Positions 26,212 through 35,005 of a DNA stretch of 64,000 bases are shown here, one piece after another. Positions within the stretch are counted from its first letter, which is position 1, and each line of letters opens with the position of its first letter. The stretch is from assembly GCA_963728395.1 (NCBI GenBank), contig CAVSJJ010000008.1, positions 496,001 through 560,000 on the forward strand, written 5' to 3'. Position numbers and translations under genes: made by a program. The notes under the pieces were generated by a model that saw only the letters and a program-made list of their open reading frames with translations, had not been told where the DNA came from and made no database searches. Origin of the DNA: CAVSJJ01 sp963728395 (GTDB taxonomy: Bacteria; Actinomycetota; Actinomycetes; Actinomycetales; Dermatophilaceae).

Positions 26212-27723
26212 ATGCCCCTCACCTCGAGCCGGCCCGTCGCTGCCGTCGTCCGCCGGCTCGAGACGGTGCCGCTGCGGGTGCGGCTCATCCTCATCCTGCT
26301 CCTCCTCGTCACGACCTCGTTGGTCCTCACCAGCCTCAGCACGGCGTTCTTCGTCCAGCGCGACCTCCTCGGCCGGGTCGACACCGAGCTGCGGGCCGTG
26401 GCGCGCCCGGTCGCCGCCCAGAAGCTGTCCGACCTGCGGAGCGGGACGACGACGACGCTGGGCTACGCGTTCGTCCTGCAGCCCACCGACGGCTCCGCCC
26501 CGACGATCGTCCGGCCCGCGGGCGAGATCCACACCCCGGACGTCCCCGACCTCTCCCCCGGCGACCGCCTCGTCCGGGACGGCACCCCGTTCACCGTCGG
26601 CTCGACCGACGGCGAGCTGAGCTGGCGCTTCATCGCCGGCGTCGTCGGCGACAACGACGCGACCTTCGCCGTCGGGGTTCCCCTCAGCGGCGTCAACCGG
26701 ACGATCACCCGCCTGCTCATCACCGCCGGCCTCTTCGGTGCGACCATCCTCGCCGTGTCCGCGCTCCTCGGCTGGTTCGCCGTCAAGCGGGCGTTCCGGC
26801 CACTGGCCAAGATCGAGGACACGGCGGCGGCCATCGCCGCCGGGGACCTCACCCAGCGCATCCCGATGCGTCAGGCCGAGGACGAGGTCACCTCGCTCTC
26901 CCGCTCGCTCAACGTCATGCTGACGCAGATCGAGAGCTCATTCGCCCTGCGGGAGGCCTCGGAGGACCGGATGCGCCAGTTCGTGTCCGATGCCTCCCAC
27001 GAGCTGCGAACCCCGCTCGCCACGGTGCGCGGGTATGCCGAGCTGTACCGACAGGGTGCCGTCAGCGACGCGACGTCGATGTCCGCCGCGATGGACCGGA
27101 TCGAGTCCGAGGCCGGGCGGATGAGCGGGCTCGTCGAGGACCTGCTCACCCTGGCCCGGCTCGGTGAGGAACCGGAGGCGGAGGTGGGTGAGGTCGACCT
27201 CACCGTCCTCGCCGCCGACGCGGTCCAGGACGCCAAGGCGCGGGTGCCCGACCGGCGGATCTCGCTGCTCGGCCTGGGCGCCCCGGTCTCCCAGACGCCG
27301 GCCTGGGGGTCGGAGCCGAAGATCCGGCAGGTCCTCGTCAACCTGCTCGCCAACGCGGTGCGGCACACCCCGGACGGCTCTCCGATCGAGGTCGCCGTCG
27401 GCAGGGACGGCGACGACGCCGTCCTCGAGGTGCGGGACCACGGGCCCGGCATCCCGCCCGAGGTGGCGACCAAGGTCTTCGAGCGCTTCTTCCGGGCCGA
27501 CCCGTCGCGCGGGCGCAGCGGCGGCGGCGGGAACGGCCTCGGCCTGGCGATCGTCGCGGCCATCGTCGCCGCGCACCACGGCCGGGTCGGCGTGGCGGAC
27601 ACGGCCGGTGGCGGAGCCACCTTCGTCATCCGGCTCCCCGGGCACGGGACGATGCGCCGCCTCACTCCGACGATGGTCCCGGGACGCACAGCCGACTCCC
27701 AGACGGCTGACAGCAGCCGTTGA
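26212..27723 (+). CDS. mprB: MprB-like sensor histidine kinase
   Basis: A 503-residue membrane kinase, the length of MprB. TM1 is near residues 23-46, the extracytoplasmic sensor about 47-165, and TM2 about 166-190. A HAMP linker (FRPLAKIEDTAAAIAAGDLT) follows. The HisKA box has His263 in SDASHELRTPLA. The HATPase has Asn381 (NLLANAVRHTPDG), DHGPGIP and NGLGLAIV. It starts 23 bases after the regulator gene. It should phosphorylate the partner regulator in response to envelope stress. The ATG at 26212 lacks a strong ribosome site. Confidence 0.85.
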   Translation: MPLTSSRPVAAVVRRLETVPLRVRLILILLLLVTTSLVLTSLSTAFFVQRDLLGRVDTELRAVARPVAAQKLSDLRSGTTTTLGYAFVLQPTDGSAPTIVRPAGEIHTPDVPDLSPGDRLVRDGTPFTVGSTDGELSWRFIAGVVGDNDATFAVGVPLSGVNRTITRLLITAGLFGATILAVSALLGWFAVKRAFRPLAKIEDTAAAIAAGDLTQRIPMRQAEDEVTSLSRSLNVMLTQIESSFALREASEDRMRQFVSDASHELRTPLATVRGYAELYRQGAVSDATSMSAAMDRIESEAGRMSGLVEDLLTLARLGEEPEAEVGEVDLTVLAADAVQDAKARVPDRRISLLGLGAPVSQTPAWGSEPKIRQVLVNLLANAVRHTPDGSPIEVAVGRDGDDAVLEVRDHGPGIPPEVATKVFERFFRADPSRGRSGGGGNGLGLAIVAAIVAAHHGRVGVADTAGGGATFVIRLPGHGTMRRLTPTMVPGRTADSQTADSSR

Positions 27724-27770
27724 CATCACCCCGACACAGTGGGAGCCAACGAGCCCACGAGGAGCGAAGC

Positions 27771-29147
27771 ATGACCGAGACGCACACACAGCACACCCCG
27801 CCCTGGACACCTCCGGAGGCGGCCCAGCCGTCACGCGAGGGCCAGGACACGGCTCCGCTGCCGCGCGACGGACACTCCGCCCCCCAGTGGTTCGAGACGT
27901 CCGGCGGCGCGGGCCGCCCCCCGATGCCTCCTGCCCCGCCGAGCCAGCAGCAGCGGCCCGGCCCCTCCAATGCGCGCCGCGTCGGCGAACTCTCCGTCGT
28001 TGCGGTGCTTGCTGCCGCTCTCGCGAGCGGTGGCACCTACGCCGCGACCCAGCTGGGGTCGCAGGACTCGCAGACCCCCTCCGCTGCGTCGTCCTCCTCC
28101 AGCCTGGGTCGCGGCTCGGACTCCGCTCCGGTCGTGCAGGCCAACCCGAACAGCCCTAACTGGACCGAGACGGCCGCCGCCGTCTCGCCGAGCGTCGTGT
28201 CGATCACGAACGAGCTCTCCTCCGGTGTGGCGCAGGGCTCGGGCGTCGTCATCGACGACAACGGCCACGTGCTGACCAACAACCACGTCGTCGCCGACAG
28301 CCAGAAGCTGACCGTCACCCTCTCCGACGGTCACACGTATGCCGCGTCGATCGCCGGGACCGACCCATCGAGCGACCTGGCCGTCGTCACGATCAAGGAC
28401 GCGCCGTCCGACCTGACGCCCGTCGCTCTGGGTGACTCCCAGTCGCTCAAGGTCGGCGACCCCGTCATGGCCGTCGGTAACCCCCTCGGTCTCGCGGGCA
28501 CCGTCACGACCGGCATCGTCAGCGCGCTCAACCGGCCGGTGACGACCCAGAGCAGCGAGCAGCAGCAGCCGGTGGACCCCTTCGGCAACCCGTTCGGGCA
28601 GCAGGGCCCGCAGCAGGGGCAGAGCGCCGAGAAGGTCGTCACCGCGGCGATCCAGACGTCGGCGGCGATCAACCCCGGCAACAGCGGTGGGGCCCTGGTC
28701 AACGGGTCCGGCCAGCTCGTCGGGATCAACTCGGCGATCGCCTCGCTCAACTCCTCGAGCAGCTCGAGCCAGAGCGGGAACATCGGGATCGGCTTCGCCA
28801 TCCCGGTGAACGAGGCCAAGATCATCGCGACGCAGCTGATCAAGTCCGGCAGCGCCGAGCACCCCTACCTCGGCGTCACCCTCTCGAGCGGGACCGGCCA
28901 GGACGGCTCCGCCACGGTGACCGGCGCGAAGATCCAGCGGGTCATGTCCGGCACGCCGGCCGAGAAGTCCGGGCTCAAGGCCGGCGACCTCGTCCTCGCC
29001 GTCGACGGGGACAGCGTCGAGTCCGCCGACTCGCTCATCGGCCTGATCCGCGCCCACGCGGTGGGAGACACGGTCAAGCTGACCGTGCTGCGAAACGGCG
29101 CGACGACGACCCTCCAGGCCGACCTGACGACGCGCCCGACGAACTGA
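27771..29147 (+). CDS. pepD: HtrA/DegP-family serine protease (PepD-like)
   Basis: A 458-residue membrane-anchored protease. The N-terminus (1-70) is a Pro-rich cytoplasmic tail, TM about 71-92, a Ser-rich linker, a trypsin-like domain and one PDZ domain (about 355-450). The triad is His172 (LTNNHVVAD), Asp202 (SSDLAVV) and Ser305 (NPGNSGGA). It folds or degrades misfolded envelope proteins. The ATG at 27771 follows AGGAG. A TTGACA at 27720-27725 overlaps the kinase stop but has no clear -10, so it may be transcribed with mprAB or separately. A strong terminator follows. Confidence 0.9.
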   Translation: MTETHTQHTPPWTPPEAAQPSREGQDTAPLPRDGHSAPQWFETSGGAGRPPMPPAPPSQQQRPGPSNARRVGELSVVAVLAAALASGGTYAATQLGSQDSQTPSAASSSSSLGRGSDSAPVVQANPNSPNWTETAAAVSPSVVSITNELSSGVAQGSGVVIDDNGHVLTNNHVVADSQKLTVTLSDGHTYAASIAGTDPSSDLAVVTIKDAPSDLTPVALGDSQSLKVGDPVMAVGNPLGLAGTVTTGIVSALNRPVTTQSSEQQQPVDPFGNPFGQQGPQQGQSAEKVVTAAIQTSAAINPGNSGGALVNGSGQLVGINSAIASLNSSSSSSQSGNIGIGFAIPVNEAKIIATQLIKSGSAEHPYLGVTLSSGTGQDGSATVTGAKIQRVMSGTPAEKSGLKAGDLVLAVDGDSVESADSLIGLIRAHAVGDTVKLTVLRNGATTTLQADLTTRPTN

Positions 29148-29184
29148 CCCACACCACAGACCTCACGACCGGGTTCTCCGCCCT

Positions 29185-29219
29185 GGCCCCCGCGCCCACC
29201 ACCTCCGGGCGCGGGGGCC
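29185..29219 (+). terminator. Terminator of the protease operon
   Basis: GGCCCCCGCGCCC (29185-29197) pairs perfectly with GGGCGCGGGGGCC (29207-29219) around a 9-base loop, 37 bases after the protease stop. Confidence 0.85.
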
Positions 29220-29310
29220 CCCTCCTGTCCGGGGCGGGTGAGCAACCTCGCGGCGGCACTGAGTACCCCGACTCAGGCACCCGGCCCGCAGCGCGGCGCA
29301 TCCTGGCGGC

Positions 29311-31161
29311 ATGACGACACTGCAGGACGTGCGCCGCCTCGAGGACGAGTTCGCCGAGGCGATGGACCGGATGTACACCGTCGGCAACGGGCTGGCCGGT
29401 CTGCGGGCCCAGCTCGACCGGGAGGACCGCACGGCCCCCGCCGCGCCGACCACCGTCCCGAGCGGGCATGCCACGCCCCGAGCCGCCGCCCTCCCGCCCG
29501 GCCCGGCGATGCCCCCGGCCGGCGGGCCCACGGCTGCGACACCGCGTCCGGCCCCGGCGCCACGACCGCACTGGTGGCAGCGCGAGGGCATGGTCATCAG
29601 GGCCCTCGTCCTTGCGGGCGCCGTCGTCACCCTCGCCGGCGTCGTCATGCTCCTCGCCGTCGCCATCCAGCACGGCTGGTTCGGCCCGACCGCCCGCATC
29701 GTCGCCGGCGGCCTCCTCGCCGTCATCCTCGTCGCGGCCGGCCACCTCGTCCGGGCCCGCGAGGCCCGCGACGCCCGGGAGACCGCCGCGCCGGTCGTCG
29801 TCGCCACCACCGGGTATGCGGCGGCCTACCTCGACATCATCGCGACGACGACGGTCTACGACGTCGTCCCCGCCGTCGTCGGACTCGCCATCGCCGTGCT
29901 CGTCGCCGGCTCCGGCCTGCTCGTCGCCCGGCGCTGGGCCTCGCAGATCCTCGCCGTCGGCACCGTCGCCGGCGCGGCCGTCCTCGGGCCCGTCGTCGCG
30001 GGCCAGCCGAGCTGGGTCCTCTCGGCCTTCCTCCTCGTCCTCGCCACGGCCTTCGCGCCGCTCCACCTGAGCCGGGCCTGGCCGGCGCTCGACGCCGCGC
30101 GGACCCTATCCGTCACGATCGGCCTGCTCGTCGGGTCGGCCGCGTCCGCGCCCGCGTCGCTCGACCACCGGGTCCACGTCCTCCTGGCCGCCCTGCTCGC
30201 CGCGCTGGCCATCGTCACGGCCGCCCGCCACCGGGGGCCCGATGCCGCGACGAGCGGCGCCGCCGTCCTCTCGACCGTCCTGGCCGGCCTGGCCGCCCTG
30301 CCGCTGCTCGTCGGCGTCGGCATCCTCGACCGGGCGCCCCGGACGGTGGGGCTGCTCGTCATGGCGGCGGCATACCTCGTCCTGTCCATCCTCGCGGGGC
30401 GGGGACGGATCATCGAGATCCCCGGCCACCTCCGGGCCATGCTCGCCTCGACGGGGACGCTCGCCCTCGTCCTGGCCATCGTGTCCGGCGCCCCGGCGGG
30501 CCACGTCGGCACCGGGCTGCTCGTCGCCGCGACGGCCTACCTCGCCCTCGCCGGGGCGACCCGCTCGCGGCTGAGCCTCGCGCTCGGCACCGGTGTCGGT
30601 CTCCTTGCCGGCGTGGGCTACCTCACGCACGTCGTCGCCATCACGACCCCTCGGCTCGCGACCGAGGACGGGCCCGGGACCGCCCTCCTCGACAGCACCG
30701 TCTTCGCCCTCCTGCTCGTCGTCCTCGGCTGGAGCACGGCCGGCGGGCGCCTCCCGGAGCAGGTGCGTCCGCTCGCCGTCCCGGTCCTGTGGCTCGGCGG
30801 GCTCGCCGTCAGCGCCACGCTCAGCGTGTCCGTGGGGCTGCTCGTCGGCCGGCCGCTGGGCGAGGACCGCGCCGGGTTCCTCGCGGGGCATGCCCTCGCC
30901 ACCCTCACCTGGGTCGCGGAGGCCCTGTGGCTGCTTGCCCACGGTCTGGGGCGGGCCAAGGATTCCGGCCTGGCGCTGCGGGTCGGCCTCGTCCTCGCGG
31001 CGGTCGGCGTGGCGAAGCTGTTCCTCTTCGACCTGGCGGCCCTCAGCGGGCTGTGGCGGGCCGCTGCCTTCCTCGGAGCAGGCGTACTGCTCCTCGCGGC
31101 CGGCACCGGCTACGCGAGGGCGCTCGAACGCAGCCGCGCCGCCGCTCGTCCCGCGCTCTGA
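29311..31161 (+). CDS. DUF2339-type polytopic membrane protein
   Basis: A 616-residue protein with a cytoplasmic N-terminus (residues 1-90): a helical start (LQDVRRLEDEFAEAMDRMYT) then an Ala/Pro-rich linker and HWWQREGM. About 16-18 membrane spans follow. This matches the DUF2339 membrane family, whose function is unknown. The C-terminal motif AVGVAKLFLFDLAALSGLWR is typical of it. CATCCT ends six bases before the ATG, close to the leaderless pattern seen elsewhere here. Confidence 0.78.
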   Translation: MTTLQDVRRLEDEFAEAMDRMYTVGNGLAGLRAQLDREDRTAPAAPTTVPSGHATPRAAALPPGPAMPPAGGPTAATPRPAPAPRPHWWQREGMVIRALVLAGAVVTLAGVVMLLAVAIQHGWFGPTARIVAGGLLAVILVAAGHLVRAREARDARETAAPVVVATTGYAAAYLDIIATTTVYDVVPAVVGLAIAVLVAGSGLLVARRWASQILAVGTVAGAAVLGPVVAGQPSWVLSAFLLVLATAFAPLHLSRAWPALDAARTLSVTIGLLVGSAASAPASLDHRVHVLLAALLAALAIVTAARHRGPDAATSGAAVLSTVLAGLAALPLLVGVGILDRAPRTVGLLVMAAAYLVLSILAGRGRIIEIPGHLRAMLASTGTLALVLAIVSGAPAGHVGTGLLVAATAYLALAGATRSRLSLALGTGVGLLAGVGYLTHVVAITTPRLATEDGPGTALLDSTVFALLLVVLGWSTAGGRLPEQVRPLAVPVLWLGGLAVSATLSVSVGLLVGRPLGEDRAGFLAGHALATLTWVAEALWLLAHGLGRAKDSGLALRVGLVLAAVGVAKLFLFDLAALSGLWRAAAFLGAGVLLLAAGTGYARALERSRAAARPAL

Positions 31162-31209
31162 CGCGACCGGGCTCCGGCGCGTGGTGTGCCTCTGCGATGA
31201 TGGCGAACC

Positions 31210-31866
31210 ATGCCGGCCATCATCACGTGGTGGCGTCGTGACCTCGCGGCGCTGCATCCGGAGGGCGACCCGGACGCGGTCTTCGCGGTCGGCGCCGATC
31301 TCATGCGCCGCTGGGGCGAGCCACATCGTCGCTACCACACGAGCACCCACCTCGTGGAGATGCTCCGCGCCATCGAGGAGCTCGAGGACGTCGAGGAGCT
31401 GTCCCCTCGCGACGCCGCCCTCGCCCGGGTGGCGGCGTGGTTCCACGACGCGGTGTATGCGCTCGACGCCGGCTCTGCCGGTGGCTCCGGCGAGGCCGCG
31501 AGCGGGTCCCTGGCCGGTGAGGCACTCTCCGGCCTCGGCCTGCCGCGCCACGACGTCGCCAGGGTCCGGCGGCTCATCGAGGACAGCGCCACCCACGACG
31601 TCGCCGAGCGAACCGGCATCCGGGCCGCCTTCCACGACGCGGACCTGTGGATCCTCGCCGAGGAGCCCGCGCGGTTCGACGAGTACTGCCGGCAGGTGAG
31701 GCAGGAGTACGCGCACGTCCCGGACGCGGCATACGCCCTGGGTCGCCGGGCGGTGCTCGAACCCCTCGCCCGCCGTGAGCACGTCTATCTCACCGGACAT
31801 GCCCGGGAGCACTGGGAGCAGGAGGCCCGCGCCAACCTGGCCCGGGAGCTCGCCAGGTTGGGCTGA
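31210..31866 (+). CDS. HD-domain predicted metal-dependent phosphohydrolase
   Basis: A 218-residue helical protein of the COG4339-like HD family. Metal-ligand candidates are visible: YHTSTHL (His43, His47), the HD pair in AAWFHDAVY (His79, Asp80) and a late acidic/His motif FHDADLWIL. Homologues are predicted phosphohydrolases of unknown substrate. An N-terminal WWRRDL segment and length ~200-220 agree with the family. It converges with the sugar ABC ATPase gene, leaving a 19-base gap. Confidence 0.82.
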   Translation: MPAIITWWRRDLAALHPEGDPDAVFAVGADLMRRWGEPHRRYHTSTHLVEMLRAIEELEDVEELSPRDAALARVAAWFHDAVYALDAGSAGGSGEAASGSLAGEALSGLGLPRHDVARVRRLIEDSATHDVAERTGIRAAFHDADLWILAEEPARFDEYCRQVRQEYAHVPDAAYALGRRAVLEPLARREHVYLTGHAREHWEQEARANLARELARLG

Positions 31867-31885
31867 TCCGGCAGACCCGCCCTCC

Positions 31886-33145
31886 TCAGGTGGTGGCGGC
31901 CTCGCGGCGGTCCCGCTCCTTGGCCCGCTCGAGCGCCGCCTTGCGCATCTGCTCGCTCTCCTTGGCGATCGCGGCGGCCTTCTCCTCGTCGCGGGTCAGG
32001 CACTCGCCGCTCTCGGGGTCGAAGACGTGCATGAGCGAGGGGTCGAAGACCAGGTCGGCCTCGTCGCCCTCGATGACCCGCGAGGCCGTGTCGAGGTTGA
32101 CGATGAGCTGGCTGCGGGCGCCCTCGCCGTCGAGCTCACGGTCGAGCTCGTCGAGCTTGGCCCGGACCGCCTCGTCGGCCTCGAAGGGGATGTAGGCGTA
32201 CTGCTCGTTGCCGAGCCACTCGGTCTGGTCGACGACCGCGCTGAACCCGACCCCGTCCGCGGGCGCGCTCCCGAGGGTGGCGTCCTTGATGTGCTCCGGG
32301 CGCAGCCCGACGATGACGAGGTCGAGGCCCTTGACCTTCTCCGCGAGCGTCCCGGTGACGGTGACGTCCGCGAACGGCAGCTCGAGGGTCGCGCCGTCGA
32401 CCCGGGCCGGCGCGAAGTTCATCGGCGGGGAGCCGATGAACCCGGCGACGAAGAGGTTGACCGGCTGGTCGTAGAGCTCCCGCGGCGAGGCGCACTGCTG
32501 GAGCACGCCCTTCTTCAGCACCGCGACCCGGTCGCCGAGGGTCATCGCCTCGGTCTGGTCGTGGGTGACGTAGATCGTCGTCACGCCGAGGCGACGCTGC
32601 ATCCGGGCGATCTCGGTGCGCATCTGCCCGCGCAGCTTCGCGTCGAGGTTGGACAGCGGCTCGTCGAAGAGGAACGCCTCGGCGTCCCGGACGATCGCCC
32701 GGCCCATGGCGACGCGCTGGCGCTGGCCGCCGGAGAGGTTCGACGGCTTGCGCTCGAGGTGCTCGTGCAGCTCGAGCATGTCGGCGGCCCTCGTGACCCG
32801 CTCCCGGATCTCCTCGTCGTTGTGCTTGCCCTTGGCCAGCCGCAGCGGGAAGGCGATGTTCTCGAAGACGGTGAGATGCGGATAGAGCGCGTAGTTCTGG
32901 AAGACCATCGCGAGGTTGCGGTCCCGGGGGGCCCGGTCGTTGACCCGCTCCCCGTTGACGACGAGGTCGCCGGAAGTGATGTCCTCCAGCCCCACGACCA
33001 TCCGCAGCAGCGTCGACTTCCCACAGCCGGACGGGCCGACGAGGATCATGAACTCCCCGTCGGCGATGTCGAGAGAGACGTCGTTGACGGCGGGGAAGCC
33101 GTCGCCGTACTTCTTGACAAGGTTCTTGAGCTCGATGGTGGACAT
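31886..33145 (-). CDS. Sugar ABC transporter ATPase (UgpC/MsmK/SugC-like)
   Basis: A 419-residue carbohydrate-importer ATPase. The ATPase domain shows Walker A GPSGCGKST (37-45), signature LSGGQRQRVAMGR, Walker B EAFLFDEPLSNLDAKLR and THDQTEA. The C-terminal half holds MOI/TOBE regulatory beta domains (IVGLRPEHI). A charged helical tail (EEKAAAIAKESEQMRKAALE) extends ~30 residues beyond most SugC proteins. The ATG follows AGGAG. Last gene of a binding protein-permease-permease-ATPase operon, the order of lpqY-sugA-sugB-sugC (trehalose recycling); the sugar is inferred. Confidence 0.9.
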   Translation of the reverse strand: MSTIELKNLVKKYGDGFPAVNDVSLDIADGEFMILVGPSGCGKSTLLRMVVGLEDITSGDLVVNGERVNDRAPRDRNLAMVFQNYALYPHLTVFENIAFPLRLAKGKHNDEEIRERVTRAADMLELHEHLERKPSNLSGGQRQRVAMGRAIVRDAEAFLFDEPLSNLDAKLRGQMRTEIARMQRRLGVTTIYVTHDQTEAMTLGDRVAVLKKGVLQQCASPRELYDQPVNLFVAGFIGSPPMNFAPARVDGATLELPFADVTVTGTLAEKVKGLDLVIVGLRPEHIKDATLGSAPADGVGFSAVVDQTEWLGNEQYAYIPFEADEAVRAKLDELDRELDGEGARSQLIVNLDTASRVIEGDEADLVFDPSLMHVFDPESGECLTRDEEKAAAIAKESEQMRKAALERAKERDRREAATT

Positions 33146-33189
33146 GTGGGCTCCTGCCTGGCGAGAGGGCTGTCTGGTGGTCGTCCCGG

Positions 33190-34053
33190 TCAGCCCTTGA
33201 CGGCACCGGAAGTCAGCCCGGCGACGATCCGGCGCTGGAAGAGCAGCACGAGGATGACGACGGGGATGGTCACGACGACGGCGGCCGCGCAGATGGCGCC
33301 GGTCGGCTGGGTGAACTGGCTGGCGCCGGTGAAGAAGGCGAGCGCCGCAGGGACGGTTCTCGCCTGGCCCGACGAGGTGAGGTTGAGCGAGAAGACGAAG
33401 TCGTTCCACGCCGTGAAGAAGGCGATGATCGCCGTGGTGAACACGCCGGGCGCGGCGAGCGGGGCGATGACCTTGCGGAAGGCCTGCCAGTTCGTCGCGC
33501 CGTCGACCTGGGCGGCCTGCTCCATCTCCCAGGGGATCTGCTGGAAGAAGGCGGACAGGGTCCAGATCGACAGCGGAAGGGTGAGGGCGAGGTAGGGGAT
33601 GACGAGCCCGACCTTGGTGTCGAACAGCCCGATCTGCCGCCACAGGTTGAACAGCGGCGTCACCATGGCGATGACGGGGAAGAACGAGACCGCGAGCGCC
33701 GACGTGAGGATCAGCCGCTTGCCCGGGAAGTCCAGTCGCGAGATCGCGTAGGCGCAGAACGTCGCGAGGACGATGCTGATGAGCGTGGCGAGCAGGCAGA
33801 TGATGATCGAGTTGGCCAGGGCCGGCAGGAAGAGGTCCTTCGCGCCGCCGGTGAAGATGAGCCGGTAGTTGTCCCACGTCGGCTGGGTCGGCCAGAAGTT
33901 GCCGAAGGTGTTCTGGCTCGTGTCGCCGAGGGCCGCGTCGCTCTTGAGCGAGGTCGCGAAGATCCACGCGATGGGGACGATGGTCCAGATCATGATGGGG
34001 ATGGCGACCGCGAACAGGCCCCACTTGGTTCGTTCGGTGGTGGTGGTGTCCAT
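33190..34053 (-). CDS. Sugar ABC permease, MalG/SugB-like
   Basis: A 287-residue permease with six spans and the EAA coupling loop EQAAQVDGATNWQAFRKVI. Its C-terminus (LFQRRIVAGLTSGAVKG) is the classical MalG ending. The ATG at 34053 is taken: a GGGAGG site precedes it, and it lies one base after the previous stop. It pairs with the MalF-like subunit next door. Confidence 0.9.
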   Translation of the reverse strand: MDTTTTERTKWGLFAVAIPIMIWTIVPIAWIFATSLKSDAALGDTSQNTFGNFWPTQPTWDNYRLIFTGGAKDLFLPALANSIIICLLATLISIVLATFCAYAISRLDFPGKRLILTSALAVSFFPVIAMVTPLFNLWRQIGLFDTKVGLVIPYLALTLPLSIWTLSAFFQQIPWEMEQAAQVDGATNWQAFRKVIAPLAAPGVFTTAIIAFFTAWNDFVFSLNLTSSGQARTVPAALAFFTGASQFTQPTGAICAAAVVVTIPVVILVLLFQRRIVAGLTSGAVKG

Positions 34054-34054
34054 G

Positions 34055-35005
34055 TCAGCCCCTCCCACCCGTCAGGTCGACCTTGAACCCCTTGACGAAG
34101 ATCGCGGCGATGATGAGGACGATGACGAAGAGGATGACCGCCAGGGCCGATCCCATGCCGATCTGCACCCGGTCGATCGTCTCGGTCCCGACGAGCATCG
34201 AGAGGGTGAGGGTCTTGTTCGCCCCCCCGGTCATGACGTACGGGTTGTCGTAGATCCGGACCGCGTCGAGGGTGCGGAAGAGGACCGCCACCATCAGGGC
34301 GGCCTTCATGTTGGGGATGATGACCCGGGTGAAGCGCTGCCACCAGGTCGCACCGTCGACCTTGGCCGCCTCCTCCTGGGCCGAGTCGACCTGGGCGAGG
34401 CCGGCGAGCAGGAGGAGCGACATGAACGGCGTCGTCTTCCAGATCTCCGAGAGGCAGATGATCGTCAGCGACGACCACCGCCCGCCGAACCAGTTGTAGT
34501 CGATCGGGAAGCCGCCGACGGTGATCCAGTTGAGCCAGTGGTTGAAGAACCCGGTGTCGACCCGTGCGGCATACAGCCAGGAGAAGGCCGAGACGACGGT
34601 GATGATCGAGTACGGGATGAGGACCACCGTGCGCAGCGTCCGGCGTGGGATGACGATCCGGTGCATGACCATCGCGATCCCCATGCCGACGACGAGCTCG
34701 AAGACGAGGGTGACGATGACGATGAAGAACGTCGTGACGAACGACTGCCAGAAGAGCGAGTCGCTCAGCGCCGTCGCGTAGTTGCCGAGCCCGATGAAGG
34801 TCCGCCCGCTGGGGTCGGTGAGCCGGTAGTTGAACAGCGAGAGGTAGGCGGCGTAGAGGATCGGGTAGAGCGTGACGAAGAGCATGACGACGAATGCCGG
34901 TCCGGCCAGCCGCCAGCCCAGCCGCCGCTCCCCCCTCGCCCGGTCCGACAGCCGCGCGGCCTGCTCCTGCTCCACGCGAGAGACGGCTTGGGTGTCGGTG
35001 GTCAT
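34055..35005 (-). CDS. Sugar ABC permease, MalF/SugA-like
   Basis: A 316-residue permease. A polar N-terminus of ~30 residues is followed by six spans and the EAA loop EEAAKVDGATWWQRFTRVI. Its ATG overlaps the binding-protein stop (ATGA), which ties expression of channel and binding protein together. The size is close to SugA (about 307). Confidence 0.9.
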   Translation of the reverse strand: MTTDTQAVSRVEQEQAARLSDRARGERRLGWRLAGPAFVVMLFVTLYPILYAAYLSLFNYRLTDPSGRTFIGLGNYATALSDSLFWQSFVTTFFIVIVTLVFELVVGMGIAMVMHRIVIPRRTLRTVVLIPYSIITVVSAFSWLYAARVDTGFFNHWLNWITVGGFPIDYNWFGGRWSSLTIICLSEIWKTTPFMSLLLLAGLAQVDSAQEEAAKVDGATWWQRFTRVIIPNMKAALMVAVLFRTLDAVRIYDNPYVMTGGANKTLTLSMLVGTETIDRVQIGMGSALAVILFVIVLIIAAIFVKGFKVDLTGGRG